Below are positions 1-5,710 of a stretch of 6,191 nucleotides of DNA, in pieces. A model generated the notes under the pieces. The model was not told where the DNA came from, did no database searches, and saw only the letters and a program-made list of their open reading frames with translations. The DNA is from Candidatus Altarchaeota archaeon. GTDB taxonomy: Archaea > Altiarchaeota > Altiarchaeia > IMC4 > SCGC-AAA252-I15. The position numbers and the translations under genes were made by a program. The stretch lies in assembly GCA_018815265.1 (NCBI GenBank), contig JAHIYG010000198.1, positions 1 to 6,191 of the forward strand. The letters are read 5' to 3'. How positions within the stretch are numbered: the first letter of the stretch is position 1; every line of letters starts with the position of its first letter.

Positions 1-146
1 ATAGTGTCTGGTTTAGGCAATAGATAAACCCCCTCTTTAGCCTCTAACGTCGAATCTTCTGAATTATATGGGGGCATGTTGTGTAGATGTAGCACAACCA
101 AGAAAATAAGAAGTGATAGCAGCAACAAAATATGCTTTAAAGCCAT
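1..146 (-). CDS. N-terminal part of an exported or membrane-anchored protein, runs off the left edge
   Basis: Reading the minus strand from the ATG at 146 gives 48 codons with no stop before the window edge, so only the N-terminus is present. It begins MALKHILLLLSLL and has a basic residue followed by a hydrophobic stretch over about residues 6-19. This is a signal peptide or signal anchor, so the mature protein should lie outside the membrane. The next part is polar and acidic and ends with a LLPKPDT stretch. A TATA-like box at 171-178 lies about 28 nt upstream of the ATG, which supports this start and a leaderless transcript. The gene is divergent from the DJ-1-like gene. Exported SagB-type nitroreductases often show a leader, an acidic linker and a Leu-Pro-x-Pro motif just before the catalytic domain, and this fragment resembles that. 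The resemblance is weak and from memory, so I give no function. Confidence 0.6.
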   Translation of the reverse strand, partial: MALKHILLLLSLLIFLVVLHLHNMPPYNSEDSTLEAKEGVYLLPKPDT

Positions 147-170
147 GATTAAAGGATATAGCCAAACTAC

Positions 171-178
171 TAAATAAA
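171..178 (-). promoter_or_regulatory. TATA-like box for the left-edge exported protein
   Basis: On the minus strand this reads TTTATTTA. Its centre is about 28 nt before the ATG at 146, the spacing expected between an archaeal TATA box and a transcription start that falls on the start codon. It lies in the 128-bp divergent intergenic region. No clear BRE element was recognised. Confidence 0.5.
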
Positions 179-242
179 GTTTGCAGTTTGTATATGCTAG
201 TAAAGCGCCATATCTATCCCCCAACTAGGGCGGTTTACTTCG

Positions 243-250
243 CATATAAA
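243..250 (+). promoter_or_regulatory. TATA-like box for the DJ-1-like gene
   Basis: CATATAAA is centred about 28 nt upstream of the ATG at 275. It would lie inside the coding region if the upstream ATG at 188 were the start, which argues for the start at 275 and a leaderless mRNA. Confidence 0.55.
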
Positions 251-274
251 GGGCAGTTAATAAATATTTCCTTG

Positions 275-793
275 ATGAACGTACTTTTTGTCATAGCCCA
301 AAAGGATTTTAGAGATGAAGAATACCAGATACCCCGTCAGATAATAGAAGAAACCGGGGCGAAAATATCAGTAGCCAGCCCACAAGGCGGAACATGCACT
401 GGAACACTCGGAGCAACCGTTGAAGCAGACTACATGATAGATGAAGTAAATGAGGATGACTACAACGCCATCGTGGTAGTCGGGGGTTCAGGCAGCAAAA
501 AACAGCTTTGGAACAACAACAGACTAAGGGAGATAGTCAGTGTAATAAACTCCAAAAAAGGAGTAGTCGCTGGAATATGCCTTTCCTCAGTCGTATTAGC
601 CAAGGCAGGAGCGTTAGATGGTAGAAATGCAACAGTATTTGAGACGCCTGAAACACTGGAGGAATTGAGGAATTTCGGGGCAGAATACCTGAAAAAAAGC
701 GTTGTAGCAGACGGCAACATCGTAACTGCATCAGGGCCAGAGGCAGCAACGGAATTTGGCATGAAGGTAGTTGAAAAACTGGCTGCAGCCTGA
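275..793 (+). CDS. DJ-1/PfpI family protein
   Basis: A 172-residue protein with the class I glutamine amidotransferase-like fold of the DJ-1/PfpI family, a cytoplasmic family that includes stress-protective glyoxalases/deglycases and the archaeal protease PfpI. It starts MNVLFVIAQKDFRDEE, with the conserved acidic position at Glu15 or Glu16. VVVGGSGS follows at 67-74, then the nucleophile elbow AGICLSS at 99-105 with Cys102, and a conserved C-terminal TASGPEAATEF at 151-161. The residue after the cysteine is Leu, where PfpI proteases have His, so a PfpI-type Cys-His site is missing and the protein is closer to DJ-1-like Glu-Cys members. An in-frame ATG at 188 would add 29 residues that do not match the family and would include the TATA box, so 275 is preferred. 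The family is clear. The substrate cannot be told from sequence. Confidence 0.88.
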   Translation: MNVLFVIAQKDFRDEEYQIPRQIIEETGAKISVASPQGGTCTGTLGATVEADYMIDEVNEDDYNAIVVVGGSGSKKQLWNNNRLREIVSVINSKKGVVAGICLSSVVLAKAGALDGRNATVFETPETLEELRNFGAEYLKKSVVADGNIVTASGPEAATEFGMKVVEKLAAA

Positions 794-800
794 TTTTTAA
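794..800 (+). promoter_or_regulatory. TATA-like box for the Cys-rich protein, abutting the upstream stop
   Basis: TTTTTAA follows directly after the TGA stop (791-793) of the DJ-1-like gene and is centred about 25 nt before the ATG at 822. The T-run could also help end the upstream transcript. A second A/T-rich candidate (CATAAAG, 803-809) is too close to either ATG. Confidence 0.45.
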
Positions 801-821
801 GCCATAAAGACTTATTATGAG

Positions 822-1388
822 ATGTCTATGGGCCAAGTAGAAACACTCATGGTTGTGGTATTGATCGTCTTAGCAGGGCTTCTAGGATTGCTTCTTGGAG
901 GTTCAGGCGCATGGTTTCTAAAGCCTTCAGGAGAAAGTAAAGTCATAGACAAAGTATTGAACAAATATGTCTGCGCAGATGGAACAGTCAAAAACACACA
1001 AGCAGAATGCCCAAAGGTGAAGTCAGACGGGAAGATAGAGTGCCCCCCCTGCACTGGATCCAGTAGTGGAAACCCAAATGATTTCATATACACTCGCTGC
1101 GACTGCAGTAAATGTGCAACAGACTGCGGAACAGGAGCGGCAGGTGGAGTGACAACGACAACCATATGGCAGCCAACATGCAAGAGTTGTAATTCAGACC
1201 TAGACTGCGGGGAAACAAAAGAGGAGTACGCATGCACGAGCTGGAAGGAGAGAAAACTCATATACACTCCAAAATGCGACGACGGATGCTGTCTTTTCAC
1301 GCAGCAGATAATACCAATCAGAAGCTGTACAGACAACGAGAGATGCGACAACGGCAGATGCACACTAGTCACAGACACTGGAGACTGA
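822..1388 (+). CDS. Membrane-anchored 18-cysteine extracytoplasmic protein
   Basis: A 188-residue protein of unknown function. Residues 8-29 form one strongly hydrophobic segment (VVVLIVLAGLLGLLLGG), acting as a signal anchor. The rest should be outside the cell and holds 18 cysteines: 51, 63, 74, 77, 93, 95, 98, 102, 120, 123, 129, 138, 152, 156, 157, 169, 175 and 180. Two local motifs look familiar from archaeal surface proteins: Y-V-C-x-D-G-T with a Cys-Pro twelve residues on (49-64), and C-x5-C-x-N-G-x-C at the end (169-180). The even cysteine count and exported location suggest a disulfide-knotted domain, but CPPC, CDC and CKSC pairs could also bind metal. The short MG-QVETL head before the hydrophobic run is faintly reminiscent of archaeal prepilin-like leaders, without the usual spacing of the acidic residue. 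An ATG two codons downstream (828) is an alternative start. It has its own TATA box and no obvious Shine-Dalgarno sequence. Confidence 0.75.
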   Translation: MSMGQVETLMVVVLIVLAGLLGLLLGGSGAWFLKPSGESKVIDKVLNKYVCADGTVKNTQAECPKVKSDGKIECPPCTGSSSGNPNDFIYTRCDCSKCATDCGTGAAGGVTTTTIWQPTCKSCNSDLDCGETKEEYACTSWKERKLIYTPKCDDGCCLFTQQIIPIRSCTDNERCDNGRCTLVTDTGD

Positions 1389-1395
1389 TAGATGA

Positions 1396-1403
1396 TTTTT
1401 ATA
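1396..1403 (+). promoter_or_regulatory. TATA-like box for the cupredoxin-like lipoprotein
   Basis: TTTTTATA, a near-consensus archaeal TATA box, is centred about 26 nt before the ATG at 1426 and begins 8 nt after the stop of the upstream gene. The spacing implies a leaderless transcript. The five-T run could also act as a weak termination signal for the gene before it. Confidence 0.65.
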
Positions 1404-1425
1404 CTTTGAACCAGATGAGTAAATT

Positions 1426-2040
1426 ATGAGGGCTACATATGCCATTACTGTCATAGCCCTGATGATTTTCCTCTCAGGATGCACCATAGAAGAAGAGAAA
1501 GTAAAATCTGAACCAGCAACCACTTCAAGTATTTCCCAAACCACAACAACTTATCAGTCAACAACCACTACAGAGGAGGAATCGACTACCAGCAGCACAG
1601 TCGTGGAAGTGATGACTGCATCGGTTCTAAGGGACGGATGCGAATGCATGCAGTGGGTCTGTCCAACGCAGGAGTCCGCAGATGAAGAGGACATATCAAC
1701 AACGACGTCAACGACTTGCATAACCGTAGAAGATGATGAATACATCCCGCGGAGACGCTACTACAATATCAAGATAACTGATGGAAGATTCCGGCCAGAC
1801 GAGATAAAAGCATTCCTTGGCGACACTATAATAGCCAATATAACAAGCAAGCAGGGACTGCACAGAATCAGGGAAACATACTCGAACAAGACCATAATCA
1901 TAAAGCCTGACGAAAGCTATGAACTGATTTTTTATGCATTAAGGACGGGGCAACACTTGATGACATGTAATCCGTACTGCATCGACCCGATGGAGGCTAA
2001 AATAATAGTTGAGAACCCAACGTACAAAATATGCAGTTAA
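1426..2040 (+). CDS. Predicted lipoprotein with Ser/Thr-rich linker and cupredoxin-like domain
   Basis: 204 residues. The N-terminus has a hydrophobic segment ending in LSGC (16-19), a lipobox, so Cys19 is probably lipidated and anchors the protein outside the membrane. Residues 31-60 are rich in Ser and Thr, a likely glycosylated spacer. A cysteine cluster follows (Cys72, 74 and 79, then 98). Residues 112-195 look like a cupredoxin: ITDGRFRPDEIKAFLGD at the start, GLHRI with His146, IIIKPDESYELIF, then HLMTCNPYCIDPM with His177, Cys181, Cys185 and Met189. This follows the order of cytochrome oxidase subunit II and nitrous oxide reductase copper domains, but the His expected four residues after the second Cys is Met here. 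It may be a variant copper site or a redox-active disulfide. The fold call is fairly good and the metal is inferred. The ATG matches the TATA spacing. Confidence 0.72.
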   Translation: MRATYAITVIALMIFLSGCTIEEEKVKSEPATTSSISQTTTTYQSTTTTEEESTTSSTVVEVMTASVLRDGCECMQWVCPTQESADEEDISTTTSTTCITVEDDEYIPRRRYYNIKITDGRFRPDEIKAFLGDTIIANITSKQGLHRIRETYSNKTIIIKPDESYELIFYALRTGQHLMTCNPYCIDPMEAKIIVENPTYKICS

Positions 2041-2049
2041 ACAACCGAA

Positions 2050-2056
2050 TTATATA
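2050..2056 (+). promoter_or_regulatory. TATA-like box for the GTPase, deciding its start
   Basis: TTATATA, preceded by AA, is centred about 27 nt before the ATG at 2080 and only about 15 nt before the ATG at 2068. It therefore favours the downstream ATG as the leaderless start. Confidence 0.55.
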
Positions 2057-2079
2057 CCATCAGGTTAATGTATAAACAT

Positions 2080-2721
2080 ATGCCGTATAGACTGCTCATT
2101 AAATGGATTATGAAAATGTTCCGCCTGAGGAGGAACGTCAGATTAGGCATATACGGCCCGCCAAACACCGGGAAAACAAGCCTTGCAAACAGAATAATAT
2201 CTGATTTCATAGGAGAAGGCGAATGGCAGGTGTCACCGCTACCCCATGAGACTCGCAAAATACAAAAATTTAAAGAGATAGTGCTGAAGTCGGAATCTGG
2301 AAAAACCCTGGAGATAGACATGTTTGACATGCCAGGCATACAGTCACACAAAGAACTGCACACAGACGCTCTGGAAGAGTTCTTCGATGCAGGACTATCA
2401 AATGAAGATGCTACAAAGAGATTGATTGATGCAACAGACGGGATTGCAGAGGCCATAAGGTGGATGTCCAGGATAGATAGTGCAGTGGTTGTTTTGGATT
2501 CTACGCAATCCCCACATACAAAAGTCAACGCACTATTGCTTGGAGTGCTTAAAGCACATAAAGTCAAGGTCGTTATTGTAGCAAACAAGATAGACCTGCC
2601 AAATGCAAAGCCAGATGACATTAAAAAAGCCCTGCCAAACTACCATGTTGTTGAGATATCTCTCAAAGAGGGCACAAACATATACAAACTATATGAGGCA
2701 GTGACCCACCATCTAAAGTAG
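2080..2721 (+). CDS. Era-like small GTP-binding protein
   Basis: 213 residues when started at 2080. All diagnostic GTPase motifs are present: a P-loop GPPNTGKT at 26-33, the G3 motif DMPG at 83-86 after a hydrophobic-acidic strand, the G4 motif NKID at 169-172 and a G5-like SLK at 194-196. Thr58 in PHETRK is the likely switch I (G2) threonine. A basic, partly amphipathic head (residues 1-22) precedes the G domain. The order and spacing fit the TrmE-Era-EngA group of P-loop GTPases. A divergent segment between G3 and G4 (about 88-130) carries several acidic residues. There is no C-terminal KH domain, so it is not Era itself, and the cellular role is unknown. An in-frame ATG at 2068 would add four residues, but the TATA box fits 2080 better. 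Its end overlaps the convergent glycosyltransferase by 9 bp. Confidence 0.88.
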   Translation: MPYRLLIKWIMKMFRLRRNVRLGIYGPPNTGKTSLANRIISDFIGEGEWQVSPLPHETRKIQKFKEIVLKSESGKTLEIDMFDMPGIQSHKELHTDALEEFFDAGLSNEDATKRLIDATDGIAEAIRWMSRIDSAVVVLDSTQSPHTKVNALLLGVLKAHKVKVVIVANKIDLPNAKPDDIKKALPNYHVVEISLKEGTNIYKLYEAVTHHLK

Positions 2722-3402
2722 GTTTAACCGCAGCTTGATCATGGTAGCTGCCGTCTTTACCCCATCCCATACATTAATCTTCTTTTTCTCCTTCTCCCTT
2801 GCAAAATACTTTATAGGTAACTCAAGGATTTTATGTCCGTTTTTAACGAGTTTAGCTGATATCTCCCCCTCAATCTCAAATCCGTCAGATGATAGTTTAA
2901 GGCTGCGAAACACATCAGCACTCGCCAATTTATAGCATGTTTCAACATCCGTGAGCCGAGTAAAAAACAAGGCATTAAAGCATAGATTCAGTATCTTGTT
3001 CCCCACATAAAAGAGCATCGACTGATTTTTGGATTCACCCATAAAACGGCTGCCGTAGACGACAGAAGCCTGCCCCTCGACTAACGGCTTCAATAAATCC
3101 CTTATTTGGACGGGATCATATTCCAAGTCCGCATCCTGTATGACCACAAAGTCGCCTGACGCCTTCTCCATCCCGTACCTTATCGAATACCCCTTACCTT
3201 TGTTTTTGACGTTAGAAAATGATTTGACTTTTTTGTTTTTTGAGGATATTCCCTTCATTATTTCCAATGTATTGTCTGTTGAGCCGTCGTCAACCACCAA
3301 AACCTCCAAATCCATTCCATAGTCTATATCCAAAACCATTTTGATAGCGTCAGCTATGGTTTCAGACTCATTATATGCAGGCATAACAACAGACAACTTC
3401 AA
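2713..3402 (-). CDS. Family 2 glycosyltransferase, dolichyl-phosphate-sugar synthase-like
   Basis: 229 residues of the GT-A fold, family GT2, with the features of dolichol-phosphate mannosyl/glucosyltransferases that load a sugar from a nucleotide donor onto a polyprenyl phosphate at the inner membrane face. Visible motifs are VVMPAYNES (5-13), the nucleotide-binding VVDDGSTDNT (36-45), the metal-binding DAD in IQDADLEYDP (89-97), VYGSRF (115-120), TDVETCYK (151-158), and a C-terminal block with DGFEIEGE (173-180) and PIKYFAREK. No C-terminal membrane segments are present, so it is probably a peripheral protein. The start is TTG at 3402: an in-frame TGA lies a few codons upstream, and a GAGGTG ribosome site precedes it. 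It follows the CcdA-like gene on the same strand, with its own TATA box. It could supply sugar for the exported Ser/Thr-rich proteins nearby, which is inference. Confidence 0.87.
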   Translation of the reverse strand: MKLSVVMPAYNESETIADAIKMVLDIDYGMDLEVLVVDDGSTDNTLEIMKGISSKNKKVKSFSNVKNKGKGYSIRYGMEKASGDFVVIQDADLEYDPVQIRDLLKPLVEGQASVVYGSRFMGESKNQSMLFYVGNKILNLCFNALFFTRLTDVETCYKLASADVFRSLKLSSDGFEIEGEISAKLVKNGHKILELPIKYFAREKEKKKINVWDGVKTAATMIKLRLNLL

Positions 3403-3410
3403 ATTACAAA

Positions 3411-3416
3411 CACCTC
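3411..3416 (-). promoter_or_regulatory. Ribosome binding site for the TTG-started glycosyltransferase
   Basis: GAGGTG on the minus strand, with 8 nt between it and the TTG at 3402. This is one of the clearest Shine-Dalgarno sites in the window and supports the non-ATG start. The + strand genes lack such sites. Confidence 0.55.
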
Positions 3417-3440
3417 AACCATAGTAATTAGCCAAAAACA

Positions 3441-3448
3441 TATTTATA
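3441..3448 (-). promoter_or_regulatory. TATA-like box for the glycosyltransferase
   Basis: TATAAATA on the minus strand, just downstream of the CcdA-like stop codon (3454). A start about 26 nt on, near 3418, would give a short leader of roughly 16 nt holding the GAGGTG site. The glycosyltransferase can therefore be transcribed separately from the redox operon, though read-through is also possible. Confidence 0.55.
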
Positions 3449-3453
3449 CACAA

Positions 3454-4119
3454 TTAAAGATTTATGAAGGTTAGCATAGCAAGATAGAGTAGATAGACTC
3501 CGGTTAACGCTAGAAGAGATGATGTTGCAGCCTCTATCATCTTCTGCCTCTTAGCGAGCCATTTCCTGAACGCATACTCTGAAATCAGACCCATAACAAT
3601 CAGGGGGGAAGACAAGACAGACGTGAATACCAAAACCAGGGAGACGCCTTGGAGTATGGTTTCTGTCCTTGAGATGAGAGGTAGGAAAAACGCTATCAGG
3701 AACGGGAGATTGCAGGGGCTCACGACGGTTGCGAAGAAGACACCAGACAGCAAAGCCCCGAATACAGAGTCTCCAACCTTAGGGTTAAAATGCATTGTCC
3801 TCGAGAAAAAATCCAACCATCCAATATTCTGAAGGGAAAATGCAAAACAAACCAATGCCGCGAAGAAATAGAGCGCGACATACGCCTTCCCCAGAGTCTC
3901 ATCCATTACAATGCCCCCCACAGTCCTCAGCAACAGAGCAAGCAACAGATAGACTATGGCATACATCAGGGCATGACCTGCTGTGAAAGCCAGTACCTTG
4001 GCCTTTTTCGAGCCGCCTTTTGATAGTACACCCAAGAGGACAGGATAAATCGGAAGCTGACATGGGCTCACAGCCACCGCCATGCCAAATGAGACAGTAA
4101 GCAGCACCAGGTCTATCAT
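3454..4119 (-). CDS. ccdA: CcdA/DsbD-family transmembrane thiol-disulfide electron carrier
   Basis: 221 residues, almost entirely hydrophobic, with about six transmembrane helices, matching the usual size of CcdA and the central domain of DsbD. These proteins pass electrons from cytoplasmic thioredoxin across the membrane to extracytoplasmic thioredoxin-like partners through two membrane cysteines. Both are present in the signature context: SPCQLPIYP with Cys20 in helix 1 and SPCNLPF with Cys136 in helix 4, the two halves of the internal pseudo-repeat. The gene starts 1 nt after the stop of the thioredoxin-like gene (TAA-C-ATG), with a GGTGTG site about 7 nt upstream of the ATG (4127-4132). 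That strongly implies co-translation and partnership. No haem-binding CXXCH protein is visible nearby, so a general reductive role outside the membrane is more likely here than cytochrome c maturation. It is the last gene of its operon. Confidence 0.88.
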   Translation of the reverse strand: MIDLVLLTVSFGMAVAVSPCQLPIYPVLLGVLSKGGSKKAKVLAFTAGHALMYAIVYLLLALLLRTVGGIVMDETLGKAYVALYFFAALVCFAFSLQNIGWLDFFSRTMHFNPKVGDSVFGALLSGVFFATVVSPCNLPFLIAFFLPLISRTETILQGVSLVLVFTSVLSSPLIVMGLISEYAFRKWLAKRQKMIEAATSSLLALTGVYLLYLAMLTFINL

Positions 4120-4120
4120 G

Positions 4121-4921
4121 TTAGTTCACACCACATCCCGAAGCCCTTTTGATCATGTCCTTGACTTTATCCATTGAAACCATCCCGCTTATCTTGAACA
4201 AACCATATCTTCCCTCAACAACTATCGTCGGTAAAAGCCCAGGCAAAACCTCTTCAGGATGGATGACTGCACTGAGTTTTTCATACACAACGCATTCCCT
4301 GTTGTCGTCGACCAGCTTATTCAGCCTGGGCCGGACAGAAGCACATATACTGCACGACGATGACCCATAAAACCTAACGCTCGCCTTGCCGGAGCCTATT
4401 GCTTTCTGTCGTTCGCCAGGGCTTAGTTTTATGCTGGTCTCCTTTGAATTACCATATGTGGTTTTGTCCACGTCAAATTTAACTGAAACATTCTTGAAAC
4501 CATGCCTTGAAACGATAACCTCGTATTCCCCGCCTGAAACAGACAAAATGCTATAGGTGTCTGAATGCGTCTGATCCCGCAGTAAGCCGTTGAGGTATAT
4601 CACATATGGTTGGTCTGAACTCCTGCTGGAGGACATGTTGATATACACGTCATCCAAGTGGTAAATGTTTTTTGGAGAATAAGTAACTGATATAACTCCT
4701 GGCAGAGTCGATGTAGTGGTTTGAATCTGTGTCGTGGATGCAAATATCGATGACGTGGTGGAGGATGTCGATGATGTGGTCGACACTAGTGTAGATGATG
4801 TCGTAGTTTGCGGGGGAGTTTGCAGTTGGCTTTCTGCATAAATCAGGGCTCCAACCAATACAGAGAAAACAAAAACCATGAAAGCCAGGAAAGCAAGTGT
4901 TGCAAACATGCTTGGGTTCAT
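4121..4921 (-). CDS. Membrane-anchored thioredoxin-like protein with Ser/Thr-rich linker
   Basis: 266 residues in four parts. Residues 8-28 are a hydrophobic N-terminal anchor. Residues 36-73 are a Ser/Thr-rich spacer. Residues 76-165 look like a small beta-rich domain (YSPKNIYHLDDVYINMS, then a GGEYEVIVSRHGFKNVSVKF end), perhaps carboxypeptidase-regulatory-like or Ig-like. Residues 179-260 form a thioredoxin-like domain: a first strand SVRFYGSSS, the redox motif CSIC at 190-193, and LLPTIVVEG with the likely cis-Pro at 231. Cys210 and Cys263 are extra cysteines. The CxxC should face outward and receive electrons from the CcdA-like protein encoded immediately downstream. An AGAGGA Shine-Dalgarno site lies about 6 nt before the ATG, which is 3 nt after the previous gene's stop. 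The redox domain is well supported and the target is not known. Confidence 0.8.
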   Translation of the reverse strand: MNPSMFATLAFLAFMVFVFSVLVGALIYAESQLQTPPQTTTSSTLVSTTSSTSSTTSSIFASTTQIQTTTSTLPGVISVTYSPKNIYHLDDVYINMSSSRSSDQPYVIYLNGLLRDQTHSDTYSILSVSGGEYEVIVSRHGFKNVSVKFDVDKTTYGNSKETSIKLSPGERQKAIGSGKASVRFYGSSSCSICASVRPRLNKLVDDNRECVVYEKLSAVIHPEEVLPGLLPTIVVEGRYGLFKISGMVSMDKVKDMIKRASGCGVN

Positions 4922-4924
4922 TTA

Positions 4925-5701
4925 TTATCCTCTTAAACATAGTTGACAGACGCCAACTCTTTCCTCAGATACATTCAAAAATATTGTTGTGCGTAGGTCG
5001 CCCGCTGAAAAGCTGATGTTTTCACCACCTTGTAGGTACTTTGTGTCAATCTTTATTAGAATTCGTTGGGAAGACGATGGTGGCATGTCAACTAGTTTTT
5101 CAGAAACTGAAACGTTTTGGTTGCTGGATATACGAGCATCAACTGGCACACCAAATATGGGATATGACCCCTGGTTGGTCAAATTGACAGGTATACTTTG
5201 CGAAAACACATTCCTCATCTTCTTAACCTCTACTGAAGTTGGAGCTATTACTTTGATGGAGGATAAAAGGCTGTTGGTTACCGACCTGTAAACTTCAACC
5301 CATCCGTCAGCCCATGCCCTGCGAGTATCTTGCGCTCCGTAACCTGAGAAGAGGAATATGCTCTGATTAGGTGTGTAAACGTCTTTTTTCAAAAATATTT
5401 TTGACGCATAGGGATTCATAAGCATTTTTTTCTCTGCATCTGAGAGGAGTGTCGATGTAATTTCCACAACGCCCTCCGGAGAGTTATGACCACCTAAGAT
5501 GATAATATTCGATTTGTTCTTGAACATGTCGAACGTAGATGCGTTAAATTTGTGCACTAGGATGTCCTTCGTGCTGAGGATACTGTATAATTCAGCTGCA
5601 TTTTCTGAATCTATTGAATTCCCCAAAACTGCCACCTCCCCTCCTGAAAACCCCTGGACTGCCAAAGACATGCAGAATAACAAGAAAATTGATTTTTTCA
5701 T
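4925..5701 (-). CDS. Secreted S-layer-like protein with C-terminal CxxC
   Basis: 258 residues. MKKSIFLLFCMSLAVQGFSG is a signal peptide, with probable cleavage near residue 19. Residues 22-135 hold an alpha/beta domain with NIIILGGHNSPEG (65-77) and IFLFSGYGAQDTRRAW (115-130). The GG...E and GY-x-x-x-DTR-x-A patterns recall the domain found in archaeal S-layer and related surface proteins. Residues 150-245 are beta-rich and resemble a CARDB-type domain (SIPVNLTNQGSYPIFGVPV). The protein ends VCQLCLRG, and Cys252 and Cys255 are its only cysteines after signal removal. Seven N-x-S/T sequons (Asn53, 62, 112, 173, 196, 228, 243) suggest N-glycosylation. The ATG is 9 nt after the previous stop, and the stop is 3 nt before the thioredoxin-like gene. 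It is probably a surface partner of that redox pair rather than the main S-layer subunit, which would be much longer. Confidence 0.7.
   Translation of the reverse strand: MKKSIFLLFCMSLAVQGFSGGEVAVLGNSIDSENAAELYSILSTKDILVHKFNASTFDMFKNKSNIIILGGHNSPEGVVEITSTLLSDAEKKMLMNPYASKIFLKKDVYTPNQSIFLFSGYGAQDTRRAWADGWVEVYRSVTNSLLSSIKVIAPTSVEVKKMRNVFSQSIPVNLTNQGSYPIFGVPVDARISSNQNVSVSEKLVDMPPSSSQRILIKIDTKYLQGGENISFSAGDLRTTIFLNVSEERVGVCQLCLRG
4928..4933 (-). promoter_or_regulatory. Ribosome binding site for the thioredoxin-like gene
   Basis: AGAGGA on the minus strand, 6 nt before the ATG at 4921 and overlapping the last codons of the S-layer-like gene. It fixes the start and supports operon-type translation here. 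Confidence 0.5.
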
Positions 5702-5710
5702 TCTCTTCCA

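Noticed and set aside
78..98. Inverted repeat GTTGTG/CACAAC as an operator
   Set aside because: It is inside the coding sequence of the left-edge gene, has only 6 bp per arm, and no second copy was seen in the promoter region.
188..274. N-terminal extension of the DJ-1-like gene from an ATG at 188
   Set aside because: The 29 extra residues do not match the family, whose proteins begin directly with the first beta strand, and the stretch contains the TATA-like box placed correctly for the ATG at 275.
815..1378. Long reading frame on the minus strand opposite the Cys-rich gene
   Set aside because: The + strand frame has a membrane anchor, patterned cysteines and a promoter. The opposite frame has none of these and is a shadow, as are the other long frames opposite or shifted within the called genes.
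2080..2721. Calling the GTPase Era
   Set aside because: The G motifs fit the Era-like group, but the C-terminal KH RNA-binding domain that defines Era is absent.
2730..2751. Hairpin (6-bp stem GCAGCT/AGCTGC, 10-nt loop) just after the GTPase stop as a terminator
   Set aside because: It lies within the glycosyltransferase coding region, is short, and is not followed by a real T-run. Archaeal termination relies mainly on T-tracts.
3454..4921. Cytochrome c maturation as the role of the CcdA-like operon
   Set aside because: No CXXCH haem-attachment motif is present in any protein called in the window, and no other maturation genes are visible.
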